The notes under the pieces were generated by a model. That model saw only the letters and a program-made list of their open reading frames with translations, was not told the origin of the DNA and made no database searches. From NCBI RefSeq assembly GCF_000142905.1, contig NW_013657675.1, positions 379,122 to 443,121 of the forward strand: a DNA stretch of 64,000 nucleotides, given 5' to 3'. Every line of letters starts with the position of its first letter. Within the stretch, counting starts at the first letter, position 1. A program made the translations under genes and the position numbers. This document shows, one piece after another, positions 30,196 to 38,614 of this stretch. Source of the stretch: Thecamonas trahens ATCC 50062 (lineage: Eukaryota > Apusozoa > Apusomonadida > Apusomonadidae).

Positions 30196-32322
30196 ATGCA
30201 CTCTATTCCGCCTGCTCTTGTGGCGCTAGCCCTCGTCGCCTTGCTGCTTGTTGCCGCTGCCGCGGCAGAAAATGCGCGCCCGTCGTCTTTGTTCGCCCAG
30301 GATGCAGCCGCGCCCACCAGGCCCCGCTATGTTCCCCTCACCGCAAGTCCTACCCCCATCGGCAAGGAGACAGCCAAAAGCGTATGCTACTCCATTTTCT
30401 TTCCCATGCCTCATCCATTCCCTTCCCATCCTGCCCCGTTCTCGCCCGCCACCACCCGCAGGCTTTGTCCTGCACTCATCCACGCAGATGCGAGCCCACG
30501 CTGTCAGTTTTTTCCCCTTTTTTCCCGCGCCCACACTGACCACACCCAGTCCAAACCCTCGTCCAAACCCTCGTCCAAGTCGTCCAAGTCGTCCAAGTCG
30601 TCCAAGTCGTCCAAAGACTCGAAAGCTCACCCGCCGTCAGTCCCACCGACTTCGAGCGCGTGCATCCCCGGCGTACCTACCACTTTTGTGGCCGAACAAA
30701 CAGCTCCACCCGATTCGCGCATTGACTCGCCCTCGACCCTCACGTACGACTCGCCAACGTTTGGCCCTGGCAGCGTTATCACCTGCACCAACATCCTCGG
30801 CAAGGGCAAGAAGCGCGGCGGCATTTCGATCGTTGTCCGCAACTCGGCCAACGTCGTCGTCGCCGACACCAAGCTCAAGGGTGAGACCCGCGGCGCGTGG
30901 TGCCGTCTCTCCGGCGACGGCTCGACCCTCCTCGTCGCCACCACTCTCCTTGGCCGCAAGCTTGGCACGACCAAGTCCAAGCCGTCCCCGCTCGATGACG
31001 TCTGGCATCCCCGTGTCATCGCCATCACCATCTCGTCGCTCGCCGCCCGTTCTCGCTCCCGGGCCCAGACCCACACTCGCGCGGATTGTTGCACCATCGA
31101 TTCGTTCTTTGACATCGACTATGGCGACTACGGCTCCCGCTCCCGCGGTATCGTCGGCATGGAGGCAGGTACGGGCGCACGCGACGTCCATTTCTTGCTC
31201 GCCCCCATAGATGCGTCCGACAAACGGCTGCTCTCAGCCTTTGTCGACCTTGACAAGCCCGATGCCGCCGAGGTGCGAGAGGAAGAGTCCGGAACTATCG
31301 CCCTTGCCATCGACACTCTCAGCAAGACTCCACAAGTCTACGCCTTTGTTGTCACTGACGAGGAGGTGCTCAAGACCCCACCGCCCAAGACAGCTTTGCC
31401 GATCAAGATCGGGACCCGTGCCTTTATTCGCCGTGGCAAGATTAAGAAGCGGGTTGTGTCCTCCTACCGCTATGTCGCCGTCGTCTCAACCGACCTCGAT
31501 CCCGGCTTCAACCCGGGCGGCATCACCGTCTTTGGCCCGAGCATCGTCACCGTCCACGGCACTGTTGATGGTGATGACGCAACCAAGAAGCCTGGCACGG
31601 CCGTGCTCCTCACCGTCCACGCCGACCCGTCGCTGCCCGACATCTTCCGCGTCACCGTTCCCGTCAACTCATTCCGCCAGCTCAAGCCGGGCACCCTTTT
31701 GATTTCCCCCCCGATCTCCAAGACGCGCACCGCGTCGGCTTCGCCTACCACATCGAGAGGCATAATTAACGGGGGAAATCTTGTGGTTGCCGATGATGCT
31801 TCGCTCACCCTCTTTTCCGTCTCGTGCCTCTCGGTCGACTGCTTCAAGTATGAGGTGGCGTACACAACCTCGGTCCCGCTAACGCCCGCCAAGACCACCC
31901 GCACTTCGTTTGCTGTACTTCTCGGCTCTGGGAGCGCGTCGTCATCGGCTTCAGTATGCTCTGACCTCGATGCAAAAAACCGCATCGTCGTCGTTCGCGC
32001 CTCTTGCATCGCGCCCGCGACAACGCCAGTCTTGCCGTCGCCGGTCAGCCCGGTCGCCGCCACAGGTAACGTCCAGGGTTCGGTCTCCAACGTTGATGAC
32101 AACCAAGCCAACGCCTCCAAGCCCTCTGGCCTCTCGTCGACCTCGAGTATTGTCGCTCTCGCTTCCGCTGCCGTTGTTTTCATCGCTTTCGCCGCTTCCG
32201 CTGCCTTTGGCTATGCGAGGCACTCTCGGCGCGCTCGCGCCGTAGCCCGAGACCCTCCACTCGACGTCGTATCAGCGTCAGCCTCGTCTTCAGCCCTCGA
32301 CCCGTCTGAATCAAGCGTGTAG
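30196..32322 (+). CDS. Predicted type I membrane protein, unknown ectodomain, two exons
   Basis: A signal peptide (PALVALALVALLLVAAAAA) opens the protein and a single transmembrane helix (SIVALASAAVVFIAFAASAAFGY, about residues 596-618) lies near the end, followed by a basic stop-transfer and a 30-residue tail. An intron at 30382-30549 (GTATGC, pyrimidine tract, CCCAG; 168 nt) is predicted. It is a multiple of three and stop-free, so unspliced reading stays open. After splicing the protein has 652 residues. A (Ser-Lys)-rich stalk encoded by tccaagtcg repeats follows the signal. The ectodomain is beta-rich with scattered cysteines and resembles nothing I recognise. Thr/Ser content suggests a glycosylated surface protein. 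Confidence 0.7.
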   Translation: MHSIPPALVALALVALLLVAAAAAENARPSSLFAQDAAAPTRPRYVPLTASPTPIGKETAKSVCYSIFFPMPHPFPSHPAPFSPATTRRLCPALIHADASPRCQFFPLFSRAHTDHTQSKPSSKPSSKSSKSSKSSKSSKDSKAHPPSVPPTSSACIPGVPTTFVAEQTAPPDSRIDSPSTLTYDSPTFGPGSVITCTNILGKGKKRGGISIVVRNSANVVVADTKLKGETRGAWCRLSGDGSTLLVATTLLGRKLGTTKSKPSPLDDVWHPRVIAITISSLAARSRSRAQTHTRADCCTIDSFFDIDYGDYGSRSRGIVGMEAGTGARDVHFLLAPIDASDKRLLSAFVDLDKPDAAEVREEESGTIALAIDTLSKTPQVYAFVVTDEEVLKTPPPKTALPIKIGTRAFIRRGKIKKRVVSSYRYVAVVSTDLDPGFNPGGITVFGPSIVTVHGTVDGDDATKKPGTAVLLTVHADPSLPDIFRVTVPVNSFRQLKPGTLLISPPISKTRTASASPTTSRGIINGGNLVVADDASLTLFSVSCLSVDCFKYEVAYTTSVPLTPAKTTRTSFAVLLGSGSASSSASVCSDLDAKNRIVVVRASCIAPATTPVLPSPVSPVAATGNVQGSVSNVDDNQANASKPSGLSSTSSIVALASAAVVFIAFAASAAFGYARHSRRARAVARDPPLDVVSASASSSALDPSESSV

Positions 32323-32385
32323 TAGTGGCGTCCAACTGGCCGCCAACCCTTTCCTAAAACGCTACCGTGTTTTATCCACACACAC

Positions 32386-35300
32386 CTACAGCCGCGGCCA
32401 AACCTTGGCGCGGACAATGTCCGCCTCGGCCTGCAGCCGCTCGAGTTCGGCCTTGCCCATCTTGAGGCGCTCAACGAGGCGGCGCTTGGCGCGGACCCGC
32501 TTTTCGCGGGCCGAAGCACCGCCATCCTCGCGCTGGGCCTGGACAGAGGCGATGCGGCGGCGCTCTTCAACGCCGGCGACCAGCTCGCGCTCGCGCGACT
32601 CGAGCAGCGCGTTCTCCTCGCGAACCCGAGCGGTTGCGGCCTGGACTCGCCCAAGCTGCGTGCCGAGCTCGGCGCGGCGGCTCTCGTGGTTGGCCGCCGC
32701 CGCTGCTAGCCGCCGCTCCAGGTTGGCCACCTCGGTGGCGCGCTTGTCGGTTCCGCCACCCTTGATCAGCTCCTGCAGCGACTTGGTCACCCGCAGCAGC
32801 TGAAAGTCGCGGATTTCGTCCGCAATCTCGGAACAGACGAGCGCGTTCTTGGCAACCTCCCACTCGACGAGTGCCACCCGCGCCTTGACATCCTTGATCT
32901 CCTCCAGAATGCCAAGCCTTGCCTCGCCGAGCTCGCGGATCCGTGTGTTGAGTCGCTCCACTAGCGAGCGATCGACCATGACGTTGCGCCCCAAGCTTGC
33001 CTCGTCCTGGCCCTGCTTGAGCGTCAGCTGGATCTCCAGATTGAGGAACGACCGCGCACGCTCCTCACGGAACGCGTTGAGCTCCGCAAGCTTGGCGTCC
33101 ATCGCCTGCGCCGCTTCGCCTGCTTGCGCCTCCACCTCGGCCACCTGCGCTCGGACTTTGGCCACCACGCCTCCGCACCGCCGAACGTGCTCGTCGAGCT
33201 CAGCGCGCTCCTCGCGCGCCGTCCACACCCGGTCCCACACCGCGTCTGAGACCTCGGCCGGCCGCCCGAGCTCCGTCCGCGGAAGACCTCGAACAGTGCC
33301 TTACGGTGAAAGTCCTCCCCGGCCAGTGAGGTCTTGAACTCGCGCTCGAGCGCAGCCTCCTCGGCCCGCGCGGCCTCGTACTCGCCGCGAGCCGCGTCAA
33401 GAATCGCCTCAAACTCGGCAAGCTCGTGGGCTGCGTCCGCCGCAGCCACGCGCGTGCCTTCGAGCTCGTCAACAAGCGCAGCCTCGCGCCCGGCGTCGCG
33501 CGACCGTTGCAGCAGACTGCTGGCGAGCTTGATGATCCGCAGCTCGTCCTCACACACAGACATGTCGGTTCGCAGCCGTGCGTTAAACAGCTCCGCGAGG
33601 GTAGCGTCAAACCCAGCGCGCTCCTCTGCATTTGCCACCCGCAGCTTCTTGAGCTCGGTCTCGAGTGCCCGGCGGTACTTTTGCGCCTCCTCCTGTGCCT
33701 CTTGCACCCGCGCCTCAAACTCCTTCACCGCTCGCACCTCCTCCTCAGTCAGCTCGGTCGTCGGCTTGTCCATCCACTCGGGGCGCTCCAGCGAGACCTG
33801 CAGCGCGTCCTTGGTCCGCTCCTCCACCTTGCCGTACATCATCTCTTCCAGCGCACGCTCGCCCGAGTCGTCACCGCGCTCCAGCAGCAGCCGCGCCTCC
33901 TCGGCAGCACGCGCTGCCTCGGCGGCAGCCACCTCCTCGGGCGGCACAAACCGCTCGATGCCCATCTCAGCGTCGCTCACGCTCAGCACCGACGACGGCA
34001 TCTCCTCAGCAGAAAGCGCAGGAGTCACCACCTCGCCAGGCTCGTCAAGCTCACTCAGAATGACGGCAATCCGCTCATTCCGCTCCTCAATCGCCGAAAT
34101 CGCTGCAGCCTTGGCCTTGAGCACACGCCTCGCCTCGGCGTTGAACTTGCGCTTGGTGGCCCGGATCCGGTGCCGGAGCATGTGCATTTGCGAAATCTGC
34201 CGGTTGCGCGTGTTGAGCTGGAACGGCGAGTACAGCAGTGAGCTCTTGGTCACTCCTTCGCCGTCATCCGAGTACTGGCTCTCCATGTCAAACGACGAGC
34301 CGAGCTCCGAGCCCGGCGAGCCCACCGAGCCGGCGCCCGAGCCGCCCGAAGGGAGCCCAAGCGAGATGACAGACGCCCGTCGGCGCCGCTGCGGGTGCCG
34401 CAGTGCCGCCAGCGGCGACGGCGGCGGCGCAGAGCCCAGTGGCGGGCGGACATTGGGACTATTGTTGCTCACCGCCGACGCTGCTGCCTTGGCCGCCTCC
34501 TCCTCGGCTGCTGCTTCGGCCGCAAGCTCCACTCTGCGGAGGACGCGGATTTTCGCCACCGCACGCTCGCCCTCGGCTGTCGAGCGCGGCAGCGGGTACG
34601 AAGCCACAATCACCGGGGTGTCAAAGCCCTTCAGCCGGAGCCCGGCCTCGGACATCGCTTCCCAGCACGAGCTGATGATCGCGGCACACGCGGCGTCCAC
34701 GTTAATGTTGGCAAACCGCAGCCGCTCAGACTCGAGAAACGCAGCCTGGTCGCCGGCCTTGAGCGTCAGCGCAACCCACTCGGGGTCAACCACAAATGCC
34801 TCTTCCTCCAGCTGCTCGATCGGCAAGACAGCACGGTTGGCGTCGAGAATGACCTGAAACCGGGTCTGGAGCGAACTCACCCGCGTCAGCCGTGCAGCCT
34901 TGACCGCGAGCTTCTGCTGCGCCTCGGCCTTGGCCACCTTTAGCGCCTCGGCAACCACCACATCCGGCTCGGACGCCGTCGGTGCAGAGTCGGCCTCGAG
35001 TGTCGGCAAGAGCGCGAGGCCTGCCAGCGCAGGCACCTCGCTCTCCGGTACCGACCACCACGACGGGTATGAGACGACAAAGGCAAAAACTCCACCGTCG
35101 GGCCCGGCCGAGAACAAGTACTGCGAGTCGTACGACCAGGCCAGAACACCCACGCCGTGCGCAGCAGAACCATGTCGAACTAGCGAAATAGGCGCCTTTC
35201 CCAGCTCGCCCGCAGGCCGTAGCATGACCGCCCCGTCCGACCCGCCTGTCGCCACCCACTCGCTGTTGGGCGCGAGGCTTAGCACGCCGCCAGGCTTGGC

Positions 35301-37079
35301 ATGCCCGGCATACTCGGCGTTGGCCGGCGTGATGTCGGTTTGTCGCTCCGGCAGCGTGTACGTCTTGAACGCACCGTCCATGGCGAGCGCAAAGACAGAG
35401 CCTCTGCCGCTCCCGCCCAACCGTCCGCGGCTCGAGCTGCTCGGCGCACGCAGCGCCGCCACAACCGGAAAGTCCGGGTTCATCGTCACGAGGCTGACCG
35501 CGGTCTGCGCAGGCCCATCAGCTCCGCGGACCTCGACCACGTTGCCTGCAGCGGTGACCACAAGCAGGCTGCTGCCGCCCGCATTTGGCACCGTGCTCCA
35601 CTGCGCACTCACCACCGGCGAACCCAGCTCGACCGAGCGGAGGACCGGAAAGGCGTCGCTGGCCAAGGTTTCCGAGCTGGCGTCGAGGACCACAACCAGA
35701 ATGCGACCGTCGATGCCACCGCTTGCCATGCAGCGCCCATCCGGCGAGAATACCACGGTGGTGACAGCCTTGGCGTGGAGCCGGCGGCGGAAGACAAGCC
35801 GCGGCGGCGCCATGGCCGCCGTCGCCTCGGTCACGTCAAACAGCCGCACCACTCCATTGTACGACCCAGCGGCAAGGAGCGGCGCGAGCGGCGCGTGGCC
35901 CAGTACAGACACCGGATCGTCCACCCGTGTGCTTGAGATGTGGAAGCCCGAGACGTAGTTCCACACTGAGATAGTGCCCGCTGCTGTTGCCAATGCCACA
36001 GCATGGGTGGTCGGGAACGGAGCCAGCGCCGTTGCGGGCTGCGTCACGCCAGACGCCACCAGCGCAAAGTCGCTGTTGGCCTCCCGCCGCATGTACGTCT
36101 CGCCGGCAGTGTTGACCACCACCCAGTGGCTCGACGTCTCGGCAACAATCACGTGCGCAATGGCTGCCGATGACGGAAGCGACTGAAGACCGGTGACCGT
36201 TGCTCCACACACCTCACCGTCCGCCTCATTGCGGCTGAGGGTGAACCATCGGAGTACACCGTCGGCGCCGCCGGTCACCACCGTCTCGTCGTCGGTGAAG
36301 ACCACGGCCGCGACGCCGCCGGAATTACTTTCCACAGCCTCCTCCAGAAGCATGGGGGCGACAGCAGTTCCGTCACCAGCATCGACCAGTGGCCATGCGA
36401 GCAGCGCACCGCCGGCCGTTCCGAGTATGAGCGTCCCGCCAGTGGCCCAGCACGCAGCCTGCACCTCGTGCCCATCGTTCAGCTCGAGGCCGCGGACCAC
36501 AGCCCGCAGCGCAGGCGGATTGAATTGCTCGTACTGCGCGAGAGCAAGCGAGCCGTTGGCAACAATAACCAGCCGGGTCTCGTCGGCCACGTCAAAGATC
36601 AGCCGCGGGAGCACCCGGGCATACGGCTGCGAAAGTGCGGGAAAGACCGAATCGGAGACCACGACGCTCGCCAGCCGTTCGCCGGTCTGCCACCTCCAGA
36701 GCGTGAGCACCGGATGCGGCGGATGCGAGAGCACTGCGAGCACTTCGGACGATGGAGAGAAGGCAAGCGCCGAGACCGTGAGCTCCGATGAGGCCTCGAG
36801 CGTCGCCAGCACATCGAGAGACGGGTGCGCCAGTACATACACCGCAGGGTTGGCGCAGTTGGGCGCGTATGCCACAAGACCGAGGGCCTCGTGCGCGGCA
36901 AAGGCTGTGAGCCCGGTCCCTGTTCCGGGCCCCCATGCAAACGTCGCCGCCTGCTCTTCGGCTTCCACCGGCGTAAACGCGAGCGCCATGCCGGCCAGCG
37001 ACGCGACTGCCGTTGGCGGCGCCACAACGGCTGGCGCGTGCCGCAGCGACACTGCCAGCGTGGCGGCCGTCCGAATCAT
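32386..37079 (-). CDS. CFAP43: CFAP43 (WDR96)-like ciliary protein, WD40 plus coiled coil; one frameshift
   Basis: A tether/tetherhead protein of inner-arm dynein f in motile axonemes. About 1,565 residues. WD40 repeats fill roughly the first 680 residues (VFSPDGRCMASGGIDGRI, WVATGGSDGAV). The rest is coiled coil. The block RPEWMDKPTTELTEEE followed by VKEFEARVQEAQ closely resembles the MxKP...WTEEE...EYEKKVKEL region of CFAP43. A later NLEIQLTLKQGQDEA segment is typical of the C-terminal coiled coils of the CFAP43/CFAP44 pair. The frame changes by -1 at about 33255-33285, inside a CCGCGG-rich stretch; coding quality continues on both sides to the TAG at 32386. The start is the ATG at 37079. 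CFAP44 is the alternative. Confidence 0.85.
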
Positions 37080-37400
37080 TCCCTCTGTAAACGTTTGGCG
37101 AGTGTTTCGTGTGTGTTTGTGTGTGTGTGTGTATACTGTACGTGGGTGTGTCAAGTGGTGTAGGGGAGCGGGAGAAGAGTGGCCCGTGTGGGGCGGGAGG
37201 GAGGGCGAGTGGCGGTGTGGGGGGGCTGGCGGCGGTCGGCCGTCGGACGCCACCTCGTGCCGCTGTTCGCAACTCTTCCCACTTTTTGCCTGGCAAACTA
37301 CGTCATGATCTGTACCGGGCCACCTCCATGTGGCTGCAATGCAGATGATCTTTGCTGGCATATCTTTGCGGCCTTTTGGCTCGCCTACTACGTGAGACGG
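37080..37400. other. CFAP43 upstream region
   Basis: 321 bp between the CFAP43 start and the stop of the upstream peroxiredoxin, both on the minus strand. It contains a TG/GT repeat (about 37107-37133) and a G-rich block. No coding signal is seen. Confidence 0.55.
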
Positions 37401-38359
37401 CTACTCGGTATCCTCAAAGACGGCACGGAAGTACTCCTTGCAGTCCTCGGGATCGGCCTTCATCGTCCGCGCACCCTCCTGCCAGTTAGCCGGGCACACG
37501 GTGTTGTCGCCCGCCTTGTGCACAAACTGGAAGGCCTTGAGCACACGCAGAGTCTCGTGGACCGAACGGCCGACCGGAAGATCGTTAATGGTGATCTGGC
37601 GGAGAATGCCTTCCGGGTCAATGATGAACAGGCCGCGCAGCGCCACGCCGGCGTCCTCGCCCTCGGTGATAAGCACGCCGTACTTGTCGGCAATCTTCTT
37701 CTCGAGATCCGAGATGATCGGGAACGCAATGTCGCCGAGCCCGCCCTCGGTCCGCTTGGTCTTGAGCCACGCAAGGTGGGTAAACTTGGAATCGACCGAA
37801 GCCGCGAGCACCGCCGTGTTCAGCGCCTCAAACTCTTTGTACGCATCCGAGAACGCGATGATCTCCGACGGACACACAAAGGTAAAGTCGAGAGGATCTG
37901 TTCATGTTGGAAACCAGTCCCCACAACACATCGACCGCAGTATTACTCGTGAGTACCAATCCACTTTCCCCTCCTTCCACCTCCCCACGACCCACGACCC
38001 ACGACCCACGACCCACACGAACAACTTACAGAAGAAGAGAACCACCCACTTGCCTGTGATCCCACCACAGATCGCCCGTCCAGCGCAGCGCAGTGCAGCG
38101 CAGCGCAGTGCAGCACAACCACCGATCAGGAGCAGTCAAATCGCCAACGTGAGTACGACATGCACACCTCGGCCTCCCCCTCCCCCTCCCCCTCCTCCTT
38201 ACCCTTGTAGTCGTCCAGCGAGACCCGCACAAACTCCTTGTTGAGCACAGCGTCAGCCTCAAACAACGGCGCTGGTGTCTGCACACGCGGCTGGGCAACC
38301 GCGCCGCCAAAGGCAAGCGCCAGCACACAGGCTACAGCCACAGCAATCACAACCTTCAT
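37401..38359 (-). CDS. Typical 2-Cys peroxiredoxin with signal peptide (PRDX4-like), three exons including a 24-nt micro-exon
   Basis: Reduces hydrogen peroxide using a peroxidatic Cys (FVCPSE) resolved by the partner Cys (TVCPANW). Exon 1 (38359-38203) encodes a signal peptide ([20 protein letters not shown]) and the start of the thioredoxin fold. Exon 2 (38053-38030) is only 24 nt and encodes KWVVLFF with split flanking codons. Exon 3 (37897-37401) completes 225 residues. Both introns are GT-AG (donors GTAAGG and GTAAGT). Splicing restores the family sequence [20 protein letters not shown]. The GGLG motif and a C-terminal YF are present, the pair that makes eukaryotic Prx sensitive to over-oxidation. 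The signal peptide predicts the ER or secretion. Intron 1 carries a GCAGC/GTGCA repeat and intron 2 a CCCACGA repeat. Confidence 0.95.
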
Positions 38360-38614
38360 ATCAGCACAGTCTCGGAGCAAAAAGTAAAGTCGACAAGTGG
38401 TCCTCACCCTCGCCCTCGTCCTCCCCCTTGCCAAACTCCCCTCCATGCCCTTTCTTTTTGCAGGTGACGCGAATAGGCCGACCTCTGCCCCGGAGAGTGA
38501 TGCCGGACCCATGTGCGAGTGCGAGGCCCTCTGCCCCTGCCTTGCCCGCTCCACACCCGCACCCGCACCCCACACTCCACCCACCCCGCCCACCTCCTCC
38601 TCTGCTGCAACACC

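Noticed and set aside
33334-34857. Ser/Arg-rich 507-codon plus-strand frame inside CFAP43
   Set aside because: Low-complexity antisense of a Glu/Ala-rich coiled coil; no motif, and CFAP43 is clear on the other strand.
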